A stretch of DNA of 64,000 bases from Candidatus Rifleibacteriota bacterium (GTDB lineage Bacteria; Riflebacteria; Ozemobacteria; Ozemobacterales; Ozemobacteraceae). The position numbers and the translations under genes are program-made. Where the stretch lies: positions 20,819 to 84,818 of the forward strand of contig JAKQQP010000063.1 in assembly GCA_029564115.1 (NCBI GenBank), given 5' to 3'. This document shows positions 1 through 9,128 of this stretch, in pieces (the first letter of the stretch is position 1; each line of letters opens with the position of its first letter). The notes under the pieces were generated by a model. That model was given only the letters and a program-made list of their open reading frames with translations. It did no database searches and was not told the DNA's origin.

Positions 1-2
1 CC

Positions 3-1214
3 GCAGTTTTTTCGCCACTCAAAGACTCTCTCATTTCACTGGTAGACAGGTTTTTCGGGCGGCGCAGTTTTGACGCGGCGAGAGTGATGCAGACGATTCT
101 TGCCGAGTTGCGCAAACAGACAGACCGCACCAGGCTGATGGAACGTTTTGTCAGTGAGTTACGCCTGATTCTTGATTTTGATGAAGCCAGGCCGGTTTTA
201 ATTGAAGACAAGTCTAAAGAACCACTTGAGTTCGAAAATCTGCCGACAGAAATCAACGACATCGACACGATAATTCACCACTACGCTGCAGACAACGATT
301 CTTCATACGTTCAGACCGCCCGGCAGCTTAAAAGCGAGAACTTTCGCCATTATTTTCCTTTCAGAAACGGCGAAGACTTTTTTGGCTGCCTCCTGCTGGG
401 GCCCAAAAGCACCAAAGTACCATATACCGAAGCCGAGTTGAACCTGGTCACGGGTCTGGCCAATGAGATTCCGCACATTATTCAGAATTTTCAGATGATA
501 GACCGACTTCTGGCCCAGGAAAAGATCACCCGGGAACTCGAGCTGGCCGCCACAATGCTTAAAGCCATCAATGCCAGAACCGGGATCGGCAGTTTTGCCG
601 GCTGTAAAATCGCTTCGTTCGCGGCGCTGGCCGGCGAAATAAAGGGCGATATGCTCGACATCTGCGACAATGCGGCGAATGCTTTTATCGGAGTTTACGA
701 TGCCTTTCACAGTGGTCTGCAGGCCGTGATGACCCTGAACCTTCTGTTCAGCGTATTCAGAACGACTACCGATCCGAACCTGAAGTTGCCCAATGCGAAC
801 GATCTGTTGCGTCATTTCGCGGACCAAAAGCTCTGTTCGGCGGTCACCCTGCTCGATTTTGCAGATAACCGCGTCTGCATCAGAAACTGTGGCAACCCAG
901 CCCCGTTGCTGACAGGGCGCAATGGAACACAAAAGATTTCCGATACTCAGGCAAAACCGATCGGGTTACAGGATGCGATAAGCCTTTCTCTTACAGAGAT
1001 TCTGCTCGAAGAGGGCAACATGCTGCTTGTCTATACAAATGGTCTGACAAAAGCCTTTAAAGAACTCAGAGGCATCGAATTGAGCGATTTTCTCGCTGGC
1101 AAAGCCCCTGGTGATGTTGCCGAATGCCATCGGCTCATAACCTCCGAGCTTGAACCGTTCACCAGAAAGAATTATTCTGACGACATTACCTTTATAGTGG
1201 TGGGATTAACATGA
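3..1214 (+). CDS. SpoIIE/RsbU-type PP2C phosphatase, 5' partial, degenerate active site
   Basis: The C-terminal part of a cytoplasmic signalling protein that probably dephosphorylates a serine on an anti-sigma-factor antagonist. The frame is open to the window edge, and the codons at 39-74 read LVDRFFGRRSFD, a linker often seen before GAF domains, so the real start lies outside; a GTG at 84 is only the first internal start. A GAF-like region (about 150-530) is followed by a PP2C/SpoIIE domain (about 590-1210). The core motifs are altered. GGDYYD is KGDMLD, GDVSGHG is VYDAFHSG, and the usual YTDG.TEA is YTNGLTKA, which loses one metal-binding Asp. The closing SDDIT motif (about 1177-1191) is intact. 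The domain may be weakly active or act only as a binding module. The stop overlaps the ispG start (ATGA). Confidence 0.8.
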   Translation, partial: AVFSPLKDSLISLVDRFFGRRSFDAARVMQTILAELRKQTDRTRLMERFVSELRLILDFDEARPVLIEDKSKEPLEFENLPTEINDIDTIIHHYAADNDSSYVQTARQLKSENFRHYFPFRNGEDFFGCLLLGPKSTKVPYTEAELNLVTGLANEIPHIIQNFQMIDRLLAQEKITRELELAATMLKAINARTGIGSFAGCKIASFAALAGEIKGDMLDICDNAANAFIGVYDAFHSGLQAVMTLNLLFSVFRTTTDPNLKLPNANDLLRHFADQKLCSAVTLLDFADNRVCIRNCGNPAPLLTGRNGTQKISDTQAKPIGLQDAISLSLTEILLEEGNMLLVYTNGLTKAFKELRGIELSDFLAGKAPGDVAECHRLITSELEPFTRKNYSDDITFIVVGLT

Positions 1215-2296
1215 CACAGAATTCAAGACGCCAAAGCCGGACAATAAAACTTGGCACCGTGGCGGTTGGCGGCACTGCACCAATAACTGTGCAGACCATG
1301 ACCAAAACCGACACTCGAAATGTCGAAGCCACATCGGCTGAAATCAGGCGCCTGCGCCTGGCCGGCTGCGACATTATCAGGCTCGCTGTCCCAGACCTGG
1401 AGGCAGCGACAGCATTGAAAACAATTTGCTCTCAGAGCCAGATACCGGTTATCGCCGACATACATTTCGATCATCAGCTGGCATTGGCAGCGATCAAAAA
1501 CGGTGTTCACGGCCTGCGACTCAACCCCGGCAACATCCGCAGCGAGGAAAAAGTGCGGGAAGTGGCGGCTGCTGCACTCGACAAAGGAATACCCATCAGA
1601 GTTGGCGTCAATGCCGGTTCTCTTGATCCGGCAATCAAGGCGAAACATGGCGGAGTGACCGCCGCGGCTCTTGCCGAATCGGCTCTCGCCGAAGTGCATC
1701 GTCTTGAAAAATACGGATTTGAACTGATCAAAATCGCCGTAAAAGCCTTTGATATCGCGACCATGACTGAAGCGGTGCGTATCGTGGCCGGCTCGTGCGA
1801 TTACCCGCTGCACTTGGGCGTTACAGAATCGGGTTTACCTGAAGAAGGTATCATCAGGTCTTCCATAGGTATTGGCAGTCTGCTCCTTGCTGGAATTGGA
1901 GACACAATAAGGGTTTCTTTAACCGGCGATTCAGCAGATGAAGTAATGACCGGCATCAGAATTCTCAAAACTCTGGGTCTGCGGGAATCTGGCCCGGTGA
2001 TTGTATCCTGCCCGACCTGCGGACGCTGTCAGATTCCGTTGCAGCAGATAGCCCGCGAAGTTAAGCAGCGTCTCGAAGGCGTCACCGCGCCGATTCTGGT
2101 AGCGGTGATGGGTTGTGCCGTTAACGGCCCCGGCGAAGCAGAACAGGCTGATTTTGGTATAGCCGGCGGCAAAGACAACGGCCTGATCTTCAAACGCGGG
2201 CAGGTAGTCTGCACCAGACCCGCTGACCAACTTATCGATGCTCTGATCGAAGAAATTTTCAAGAGCCTGCAACAAGAAAACAAGGATGGAAAATAA
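1211..2296 (+). CDS. ispG: 4-hydroxy-3-methylbut-2-enyl diphosphate synthase IspG (GcpE)
   Basis: This is the penultimate enzyme of the MEP isoprenoid pathway: a cytoplasmic 4Fe-4S protein that reductively converts ME-cPP to HMBPP. At 361 aa it has the normal bacterial short form, a TIM barrel followed by the iron-sulfur domain. Visible cluster ligands are C267 and C270 (SCPTCGRC) and C302 in GCAVNGPGE, with the fourth ligand E309. The N-terminal barrel motif VQTMTKTDT is also typical. The start ATG at 1211 overlaps the stop of the upstream phosphatase, so the two genes are translationally coupled. The next gene begins 3 bases after the stop. The family assignment is secure. Confidence 0.97.
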   Translation: MTQNSRRQSRTIKLGTVAVGGTAPITVQTMTKTDTRNVEATSAEIRRLRLAGCDIIRLAVPDLEAATALKTICSQSQIPVIADIHFDHQLALAAIKNGVHGLRLNPGNIRSEEKVREVAAAALDKGIPIRVGVNAGSLDPAIKAKHGGVTAAALAESALAEVHRLEKYGFELIKIAVKAFDIATMTEAVRIVAGSCDYPLHLGVTESGLPEEGIIRSSIGIGSLLLAGIGDTIRVSLTGDSADEVMTGIRILKTLGLRESGPVIVSCPTCGRCQIPLQQIAREVKQRLEGVTAPILVAVMGCAVNGPGEAEQADFGIAGGKDNGLIFKRGQVVCTRPADQLIDALIEEIFKSLQQENKDGK

Positions 2297-2299
2297 ACT

Positions 2300-4159
2300 A
2301 TGAAAAATCACAGAGCCACGCTGATGACAGCCCGTTTTCTATTTCTGGTTTTTCTGATATTGTGCGGCACACTTTTACAGGCACAAAAAACCGACCAGGT
2401 AATAAACTTCAATACTTCAAAAGTCGAGCTTATTTTTCAACCGCCGATGCGCTCCGGTTTCAATTCGCCTCATCCTCTGCAGATAGAGGTTCCTCGTCTG
2501 AATCTGGTAGTGAACCTGATTGAAAATTACCTGCTTTATCTGCTGCGGCTGCAGAAAATCTCGCCAGAAAGTAAAGTGACGATGATATATGCACCCGAAA
2601 TAGCAGTGGAAGACTGGAACGAGGAAAGCAAAAGAATCAGACTCAAGGACACCGGCATCAATCATGTTCTGCAACAGGTTAACCAGCAATTGCGCGAACA
2701 GGAGGGAACCGAAAAGAATTTTCTGCTCGACAGCGCCGACAATCTTTTCACCATTCCAGATCAATTGCCCCGCAAAACCAGCAAAATTGCCGTAAGAACC
2801 GAGCTGATCAATCACTCATCGTTTCAAAAAAGTCTCGAGCCCGACACGGATTTCTGCATAATCGATGAAAACCGGGTTGTAACCGCCAGACCATACAAAA
2901 GAAGCAACCGTCTTTTTATAATGACTGACAGCAACGGCGTATGCAGCAGTTCGATGCTGCTTGACCAGAGCAACACCTGGTATGGCAATCTTTCTGCGTC
3001 TGCAGATGGCAGTTTCATCGCTTTCACCGATGGGAAAAAGCCTCTGGTTATGCCGCTTGACGGCGGGAAACCCGTGCCACTTTTCCCTGAGTTGAACGAC
3101 CCGGTGCTTCTTGACATGCGCTGGAGCCCCGAAAACACACAGCTGGCCGGCATGATTCTCGACAATAAAACTCAGGAGAGACACTTTTTTATCTTTGACG
3201 CGACTGCCGGCAAAATGGTCGGTTCATCACTGACCGGCGAATTGCCGGCAAACTATTTAAACTCTTTTCCGTGCTGGTCTCCAGACGGGAATCGTCTGCT
3301 GATGACTTCTGCCAGAGACGTTCATCTCATCGATCTGAAGAAGAAAAGTGTTCAGGCCGGCATTTTGCGCCTGCCCCACGAAATAGGTGAAATCATCTGG
3401 TCAGAGGACGGCGGATCTTTTGCTCTGCTCGAAATCATCGGGCAGGCTCGCGACCGCTATCTTTTCGACGATCTCGATTATCGCAAGACAGTTTTGCACC
3501 GTTACCGGATCAACGACGACATGTCGATTGTCGAAGATCATGCTCAGCGCATCGAATCACGCAATACCATCAAGCTCGTATCTTTCTGGACCAGCGACCG
3601 TGTTCTCTATCTTGAAGGTCGTCTGATGAGCAAGCGTTTGAATACCCCGTTCTGGGATATCAGCAAAAGTTTCAACGCCTATCTCACACCGGCGCCAAGC
3701 ACATCTGCTGCCCGTGACAACACCGTCAGCACTGCCCAGACAAGCCCTCAGCTGCTGCCGATGCAGTATCTGTATGTCTTCAGAAACCTTGACGGCAAAT
3801 ACATAAATACGTATGACGCAGGCTTCAGTCATTGTAATCACATTTTCGTCGAGGCTTTCACCAACGTCTGGTTTATCGGCCTGCGCAAGCCCGAAGAATT
3901 CAGGCAGGAATCGAACGTATTCAGCCATCGCCATTTCCCCTACCCTTTTATGGAAAACAATATTGCAGTTTTCAGCGATATAGGCAGCAGCAAAATGGAA
4001 ACGCTGTTGAAGTTTCTACAGGACTACAACCTGCGAGCCATTGATTTCAACTCAAATATAACAAGACTATTCATGCTCGCCAATTTTTCGGGACCGATGA
4101 ACCTCTGGTCGGGAGATCTGCCGAAGCTTGTCGAAGGTTTGAACCAGACAGAAGAATAA
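2300..4159 (+). CDS. secreted beta-propeller (TolB/WD40-like) protein of unknown function
   Basis: A 619-residue exported protein. The N-terminus has a charged start, a hydrophobic core (FLFLVFLILCGTLL) and a likely signal-peptidase site near residues 29-31. Residues about 50-160 (VTMIYAPEIAVEDW and the following helix) faintly resemble an STN-type secretin N-domain. From about residue 200 the protein shows PD40/TolB-like propeller blades: DMRWSPENTQLAG and FPCWSPDGNRLLMTSA match the WSPDG repeat signature. It follows ispG by 3 bases, so it is probably co-transcribed with it, but no functional link to isoprenoid synthesis is evident. The substrate is unknown. A periplasmic sensor or scaffold is the best guess. 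Confidence 0.75.
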   Translation: MKNHRATLMTARFLFLVFLILCGTLLQAQKTDQVINFNTSKVELIFQPPMRSGFNSPHPLQIEVPRLNLVVNLIENYLLYLLRLQKISPESKVTMIYAPEIAVEDWNEESKRIRLKDTGINHVLQQVNQQLREQEGTEKNFLLDSADNLFTIPDQLPRKTSKIAVRTELINHSSFQKSLEPDTDFCIIDENRVVTARPYKRSNRLFIMTDSNGVCSSSMLLDQSNTWYGNLSASADGSFIAFTDGKKPLVMPLDGGKPVPLFPELNDPVLLDMRWSPENTQLAGMILDNKTQERHFFIFDATAGKMVGSSLTGELPANYLNSFPCWSPDGNRLLMTSARDVHLIDLKKKSVQAGILRLPHEIGEIIWSEDGGSFALLEIIGQARDRYLFDDLDYRKTVLHRYRINDDMSIVEDHAQRIESRNTIKLVSFWTSDRVLYLEGRLMSKRLNTPFWDISKSFNAYLTPAPSTSAARDNTVSTAQTSPQLLPMQYLYVFRNLDGKYINTYDAGFSHCNHIFVEAFTNVWFIGLRKPEEFRQESNVFSHRHFPYPFMENNIAVFSDIGSSKMETLLKFLQDYNLRAIDFNSNITRLFMLANFSGPMNLWSGDLPKLVEGLNQTEE

Positions 4160-4164
4160 CAGGC

Positions 4165-4193
4165 TTGCCTCTTTTTTAGTTTTTGCTTATACT
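4165..4193 (+). promoter_or_regulatory. sigma-70-like promoter for the 4224 gene
   Basis: TTGCCT at 4165-4170 and TATACT at 4188-4193 are separated by exactly 17 bases. A short perfect hairpin (TGGCG-aaa-CGCCA, 4193-4205) sits at the expected transcript start, followed by a strong ribosome site (GGAGG) before the ATG at 4224. Confidence 0.7.
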
Positions 4194-4223
4194 GGCGAAA
4201 CGCCAAAATAACGGAGGCAAGGA

Positions 4224-5846
4224 ATGAAGAAATTTAACCTGCTGCTGGTAATGTTTCTGCTGCTCGCCATGTGTACAGGTGCACAGGCAGCCAATGTTCT
4301 CTACGACGACACTCACGGTCAGACAGCCGGTAACGCCGACTGGATACCTGAAGGTGCCTATTCTGAAATGGTTGACATGCTCAAGGCCAATGATTTCAAA
4401 GTCACGAGCCTCAGCAAACATGGCAAACAGTTTACCGCCGACATTCTCAGCGGCTACGATGCCGTTATTCTGGCTGAGCCGAACAACCCCTATGCCAAAG
4501 CCGAATGTGACCTTCTGGTCAATTTTGTCAAAAATGGCGGCGGGATCTTTATCGTCGGCGATCATGGCAATGCAGACCGAGACGGTGACGGCTGGGATGC
4601 AGTTCGCGCCCTCAATGAATTCTGCCCGAAGTTTGGTTTCAAATTCAAGGGAAACACAGTTTATGAAGCGCCGGTAACCGGAGCAATAAACAGCAGCCAC
4701 CCCGCCATGTTCGGCTTCAAATCTGTCGGCATCTGGGCAGGCTCTACTTTCGATATCGTCGAAGCAGATGGCGCGAAGGCAGTAGGTCTTATCGACAGCC
4801 GCATCGCCAAAACTCCGTATATGGTGGCCGCAGAATTCGGCGCCGGCAGAGTTTTTGCCATTGGTGACAGTTCTCCGTTCGACGACGGCACCGGCAGTGG
4901 TGGCAAGAACAAGCTGCACGACAGCTATGATTCGTTCATGTTCTCACACCCCCAGATCGCCTATAACGCCATGGCCTGGGTCACCGGCAAGACTCCCGAC
5001 AAGCGCATCCCTTCACGCAAGGTCGCCTTCTTCAACGAAGCCAAGGCCAGCGAAAAAGCGATCAACATACTTGTCGATGCAGCTCACGGCAACGCTTCTT
5101 CCGACAAGATGAAAACTTTCGAACGCCACATGACCCGCAACGGCCTGAAAGTTTATTACACTCTCAACCTGATCAAACCCGAAATGCTGAAAAATTTCGG
5201 CACGGTTCTGATTCCTGACCCCAGTATGAGATATATCGAAACAGAAGCCGCGGCCATTGCTGAATGGTTTATGGCCGGTGGTAATCTGGTAATGGGTGCC
5301 GCCTGGGATTCCTCAAGACTGCGCGGGACGGCTACAATGAACTTCATTCTCGATAAAGTCGGTGCAGTCATGCGCTTCAACGATGACCAGGTTCACGACC
5401 CGACCAACAAAACCAACAAGCCCTGGGGCGTTCTGGCTCATGTGCTTAAAAAAGGACACCCGGTAACCGAAGGCGTCAAAACTGTCATTACCTGGGGCAG
5501 CTGCTCTCTGATCACAAGAGACAAACAGCCTCTCACCGAAGAAGCCGGTGTTGAGCTGCTGATTTTTGGTGACAACGACACATTCAACAAAGATGGCGAC
5601 CCCAGAACTCCGGCGGTCATCTACCCCCGCAACACTCCGATTCCTCTCATGGGCATGGAAAAGATCGTCAACGGCACTCTGGTGTTGATCGGCTGCTGCA
5701 ATTTCACTGATTACCAGTACCCTGACAGCGACATCAACATGGCCCAGCCAGGCCCCCCTCCCTTCACTCACGAAACTCCGCAGCTTTACAACAACCTGAT
5801 GAAACTTCTTGCCGGCAAAGCAAGCGCGAGAAGAACAGGTAAATGA
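4224..5846 (+). CDS. secreted protein with two tandem GATase-like (DUF4350/ThuA-like) domains
   Basis: A 540-residue exported protein with a clear signal peptide (hydrophobic core LLLVMFLLLAMC, cleavage near GAQA-AN at residues 20-25). The mature protein consists of two related halves. The first (about 24-250) begins NVLYDDTHGQ and the second (about 270-530) begins INILVDAAHGN. Both continue with a Rossmann-like flavodoxin/glutamine-amidotransferase pattern, including VKNGGGIFIVGDHGN in the first and FMAGGNLVMGAAWDS in the second. This fold occurs in proteins that bind rather than hydrolyse ligands when the Cys-His-Glu triad is absent, and no nucleophile Cys is visible here. The gene has its own promoter and precedes a sugar ABC transporter, which suggests a role in periplasmic carbohydrate handling. 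The substrate is unknown. Confidence 0.75.
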   Translation: MKKFNLLLVMFLLLAMCTGAQAANVLYDDTHGQTAGNADWIPEGAYSEMVDMLKANDFKVTSLSKHGKQFTADILSGYDAVILAEPNNPYAKAECDLLVNFVKNGGGIFIVGDHGNADRDGDGWDAVRALNEFCPKFGFKFKGNTVYEAPVTGAINSSHPAMFGFKSVGIWAGSTFDIVEADGAKAVGLIDSRIAKTPYMVAAEFGAGRVFAIGDSSPFDDGTGSGGKNKLHDSYDSFMFSHPQIAYNAMAWVTGKTPDKRIPSRKVAFFNEAKASEKAINILVDAAHGNASSDKMKTFERHMTRNGLKVYYTLNLIKPEMLKNFGTVLIPDPSMRYIETEAAAIAEWFMAGGNLVMGAAWDSSRLRGTATMNFILDKVGAVMRFNDDQVHDPTNKTNKPWGVLAHVLKKGHPVTEGVKTVITWGSCSLITRDKQPLTEEAGVELLIFGDNDTFNKDGDPRTPAVIYPRNTPIPLMGMEKIVNGTLVLIGCCNFTDYQYPDSDINMAQPGPPPFTHETPQLYNNLMKLLAGKASARRTGK

Positions 5847-5855
5847 TCGACAGAA

Positions 5856-5896
5856 CGGGCGCGGCGCCATCAGCCGCGCCCGCTTTGCATATTTTT
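5856..5896 (+). terminator. hairpin terminator or attenuator before the ABC transporter
   Basis: A perfect 10-bp GC-rich stem (CGGGCGCGGC at 5856-5865 pairing with GCCGCGCCCG at 5873-5882) with a 7-base loop is followed by CTTT and then ATTTTT. It lies 9 bases after the stop of the 540-aa gene and 40 bases before the permease gene. It may lower downstream expression rather than end it fully, because the T-run is interrupted. Confidence 0.7.
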
Positions 5897-5921
5897 AAAT
5901 CACATAGTCAGGACATGAGCA

Positions 5922-6800
5922 ATGGCAAATAAACGCAAACAGGACTGGGGAGCATACCTTTACCTGATGCCGGTCGTGGTAATACTGGTAGCTTTTCACG
6001 TGCTTCCCATATTTTATTCACTGGCCGTAAGTTTTTACGAATGGGATCTGATCGGCCAGCCCGAATACGTCGGAACAGGCAACTATTCACGCCTTTTCGA
6101 CGACCCGATGTTCTACAAATCTCTCTGGAACACCATATACTATGCTGCCGTCAGCGTGCCTCTGTCTATAATCTTTTCTCTGGCTATCGCCATGCTTCTC
6201 AACAACCCGATTTCGGCGATAGGCATATACCGTACTATCTACTTCGTCCCGGTCATTACTTCTATCAACGCAGTTGCCATAGTCTGGAACTTCATCTACC
6301 ACCCAGACTTCGGTCTCTTGAACAAGATTCTCGACATTTTCAGTATCGATCCACGCGCCTGGCTGCAAGACCCGGACTGGGCAATGCCGGCGATCATCTT
6401 TATGAGCGTCTGGAAAGGCCTTGGCCACAACGTCATCATTTTTCTGGCCGGTCTGCAGAACATCCCCAAGCATTTATATGAAGCGGCCCGCATCGATGGT
6501 GCCAATCGCTGGCATCAGTTCAGGCACATCACCTGGCCTCTTCTTTCGCCGACAACATTTTTCATTTTTACCATTTCGACAATCGGTTCGTTTCAGGTTT
6601 TCTCTCAGGTCTACATGATGACCCCCAGAGGCGGCCCATTGAAAAGCACCATGGTCGTCGTCTATTACCTCTACCGCAAAGCATTTGAACAATTCGAATT
6701 TGGCTATGCCCTCGCCGCCGCCTTCGTTCTGTTCATGATTATCTTTGCCTGCACTCTTTTCAACAAGCTGTATCTCGAAAAGAAAGTGCACTATTCTTAA
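5922..6800 (+). CDS. sugar ABC transporter permease, MalF/UgpA type
   Basis: An integral inner-membrane permease of the CUT1 carbohydrate ABC family (292 aa, about six membrane helices; the first is near residues 10-35). The cytoplasmic EAA loop that contacts the ATPase is visible as YEAARIDGANRWHQF near residue 187, the typical form for this family. It forms a heterodimer with the next gene product. The two permeases and the binding protein are in the usual order with short gaps (17 and 4 bases). No ATP-binding subunit is encoded nearby; in this family a shared MsmK/UgpC-like ATPase encoded elsewhere often serves. The substrate cannot be read from the sequence. Confidence 0.93.
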   Translation: MANKRKQDWGAYLYLMPVVVILVAFHVLPIFYSLAVSFYEWDLIGQPEYVGTGNYSRLFDDPMFYKSLWNTIYYAAVSVPLSIIFSLAIAMLLNNPISAIGIYRTIYFVPVITSINAVAIVWNFIYHPDFGLLNKILDIFSIDPRAWLQDPDWAMPAIIFMSVWKGLGHNVIIFLAGLQNIPKHLYEAARIDGANRWHQFRHITWPLLSPTTFFIFTISTIGSFQVFSQVYMMTPRGGPLKSTMVVVYYLYRKAFEQFEFGYALAAAFVLFMIIFACTLFNKLYLEKKVHYS

Positions 6801-6817
6801 CGAGGAAACCCTGAACC

Positions 6818-7783
6818 ATGTTTAAATTCAAACACCCTGAATACGTTCCAGTTCACACTCTGCTGATCGTCGGGTCCATTTTCATGCTCTTCCCCTTCAT
6901 CTGGATGATAGCGACCTCGTTCAAAAGCCAGGACGAAATTCTCACTACCAGCAAAAAAATCGTTCTATTACCCGATGTCGCCCGCCCGGGCTTTTTAAAT
7001 GGCGAAGAAGAGCTGAAACGCATCGACCGCAAACGGGAAGAAGCAGAACGCTGGCAGGCAGAACAGAGTAAGCCGGCGGCAGAACGCAACTCACGCGTCA
7101 AAGCCCCGTTTCACTGGCTCGACAACTATGTCTTCGCTCTGCAGGCTCAGCCCTTTTATCGTTTCTTTCTCAACACGATTTTTGTAACGATTACAGTCAC
7201 TTCCATCTCTTTGTTTTTTGCTTCGCTGTCGGCGTATGCCTTCGCTTTCTTCAACTTTCCCTTCAAAAATGCGCTGTTCATGATGATGTTGGGCACAATG
7301 ATGCTGCCACAGCAGGCATTGTTGATTCCCAACTATATCGTTCTCTCGAAAATTGGCTGGGTAAACTCTTATCTGGCTCTTATCGTGCCGTGGCTGGCCT
7401 CGGCCTACTCGGTATTTTTTCTCAGACAGTTTTTCATGCAACTGCCCAAAGACCTTTTCGAAGCGGCCACCATCGACGGCTGCACCAGGTTCCAGTTCTA
7501 TTACAAGGTCGTTCTGCCACTCAGTATTCCATCTATGGTTACCCTGGGCATTTTCTCGTTTCTTGCCAACTGGAACAGCTTCGTCTGGCCGCTCATCGTC
7601 ACCAACGACACCAACCTGCGCGTAATTCAGGTCGGCTTGAGCTACTTTTCTTCAGAAGCCGGCACCAGATGGGGCCCGCTGATGGCAGCCTCCACCATGA
7701 CCATTCTGCCGCTGGTAATAGGTTATTTCCTGGCCCAGAAACAGTTTGTCGAATCTCAGGCAACCACCGGGATGAAGGAGTAA
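6818..7783 (+). CDS. sugar ABC transporter permease, MalG/UgpE type, with charged insert
   Basis: The second CUT1 permease (321 aa), partner of the upstream gene. The EAA loop reads FEAATIDGCTRFQFYYKV near residue 219. The protein is longer than the usual 270-280 residues. An unusual hydrophilic insert rich in Glu, Arg and Lys (about residues 55-90, around EEELKRIDRKREEAERWQ) sits in the first periplasmic loop, just before the conserved NTIFVTITVT segment. The insert may contact the binding protein. A ribosome site (GAGGA) lies 11 bases before the ATG. Confidence 0.93.
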   Translation: MFKFKHPEYVPVHTLLIVGSIFMLFPFIWMIATSFKSQDEILTTSKKIVLLPDVARPGFLNGEEELKRIDRKREEAERWQAEQSKPAAERNSRVKAPFHWLDNYVFALQAQPFYRFFLNTIFVTITVTSISLFFASLSAYAFAFFNFPFKNALFMMMLGTMMLPQQALLIPNYIVLSKIGWVNSYLALIVPWLASAYSVFFLRQFFMQLPKDLFEAATIDGCTRFQFYYKVVLPLSIPSMVTLGIFSFLANWNSFVWPLIVTNDTNLRVIQVGLSYFSSEAGTRWGPLMAASTMTILPLVIGYFLAQKQFVESQATTGMKE

Positions 7784-7787
7784 GCAT

Positions 7788-9128
7788 ATGCGAAACTTTT
7801 TAATTGCAACACTGATATGCTGGTTTGTGGTTGTCGGCCTGATCATCAAGCATGACCGCGATACGGCTGGCCCGGCGGCCAGCGAAGCTGCCGGCGGCAA
7901 AACCCAGATAGTTTTCTGGCATGCCATGGGTGGCCCACTTGGAATCGTCATGAACGACCTGGTCGACCGATACAACAAAAGCCAGGACAGCTTCTACATC
8001 AAAAGCGTCAACATGGGCAGCTACGACACTCTTGCCAAAAAAGTTCTGGCTTCTCTGGTAGCCAACGAAGCCCCGGATATTTCGCAGAACTACGAAACTC
8101 TGACCAAAAAGTTCATCAAACACAGCAAAATAGTCTGTCTCGATGATCTGATAGCTTCAGAAAGCGAAGATATCAAGGCCGATATCATCCCGGTGTTGCT
8201 CGAAAACAATACTTTCGATGGCAAGCTGTATTCTTTCCCGTTCAACAAAAGTGTGCCCGTTCTTTACTACAACAAAACCATGTTCGCCAAAGTGGGGCTA
8301 GACCCCGAGCGCGGCCCTGAAACCCATGAAGAAATGGTCGAGTACTGCCGCAAAATAACACAATACCATCAGACGACTCCGGGCGAAGACCGCTCTGTTT
8401 ACGGCTATGGCTGCAGCAAAGCCAACGTCTGGTCGTTTCTGAACAGAATTCTTCAATACGGCGGCACTATTGTCAAAGATGACCCGAACGGTATCATGAA
8501 ATCGGGCTTTGCCGAACCGCCGGCAATCAAGGCGCTGCAGCATCTCCAGGAAATGCTCCGCGAAGGTATTGCGCGTGAAGGCCAGGGTTTTGATCACCAG
8601 AATGACTTTATTGCCGGCAAGGTCGGCATGATCGAAAGCAGCATCGTCAGCAAAGTGTTTATGGAAGCAGACATCAAAGATTTCGACTACGGTATTGCTC
8701 CTTTGCCCGGGAATCTTCTGACTGACGGCAATATAAACCACGGTGTCATTCTTTCTGGCAGCAACATCAACATTTTCAACAATGGTGATCCCAAGAAAGT
8801 TGCCGGTGCCTGGGATTTCGTCAAGTGGTTCACTTCTACCGACATTGGTGCTGAATGGAGCGTCAGAACCACCTATCTGCCGGTTCGCAAATCATCGGTC
8901 GAAAGCGAAATCATCAAAAAAGCCCTTGAAGAAGACCCAAATCTCAAGGCTCCTTACGTTCAGCTCGATTACTGCCACTTCGAACCTCGCCTCAGCGTCT
9001 GGTTCGAAATTCGCGACCTGATGGCCGATCACCTTGAAAGGGCGACCATCGACATGGGCCCTGCCGAAAACTATTGCCGGCAGATGGCGGCTGATGTCGA
9101 TGCGATTTTAAGACATGCTTCCAGATAA
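7788..9128 (+). CDS. ABC transporter extracellular sugar-binding protein (family 1)
   Basis: A periplasmic solute-binding protein (446 aa) of the UgpB/MalE class. It has an N-terminal hydrophobic segment (FLIATLICWFVVVGLII) without a lipobox cysteine, so it may remain membrane-anchored or be released as a soluble protein. The mature region begins with QIVFWHAMGGP, a typical family-1 motif, and SFPFNKSVPVLYYNKTMF is the conserved hinge-domain sequence. It completes the transport cassette formed with the two upstream permeases. The ligand is probably a glycoside or glycerol-phosphate-type compound, but this is not determined. Its last 14 bases overlap the next gene. Confidence 0.92.
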   Translation: MRNFLIATLICWFVVVGLIIKHDRDTAGPAASEAAGGKTQIVFWHAMGGPLGIVMNDLVDRYNKSQDSFYIKSVNMGSYDTLAKKVLASLVANEAPDISQNYETLTKKFIKHSKIVCLDDLIASESEDIKADIIPVLLENNTFDGKLYSFPFNKSVPVLYYNKTMFAKVGLDPERGPETHEEMVEYCRKITQYHQTTPGEDRSVYGYGCSKANVWSFLNRILQYGGTIVKDDPNGIMKSGFAEPPAIKALQHLQEMLREGIAREGQGFDHQNDFIAGKVGMIESSIVSKVFMEADIKDFDYGIAPLPGNLLTDGNINHGVILSGSNINIFNNGDPKKVAGAWDFVKWFTSTDIGAEWSVRTTYLPVRKSSVESEIIKKALEEDPNLKAPYVQLDYCHFEPRLSVWFEIRDLMADHLERATIDMGPAENYCRQMAADVDAILRHASR

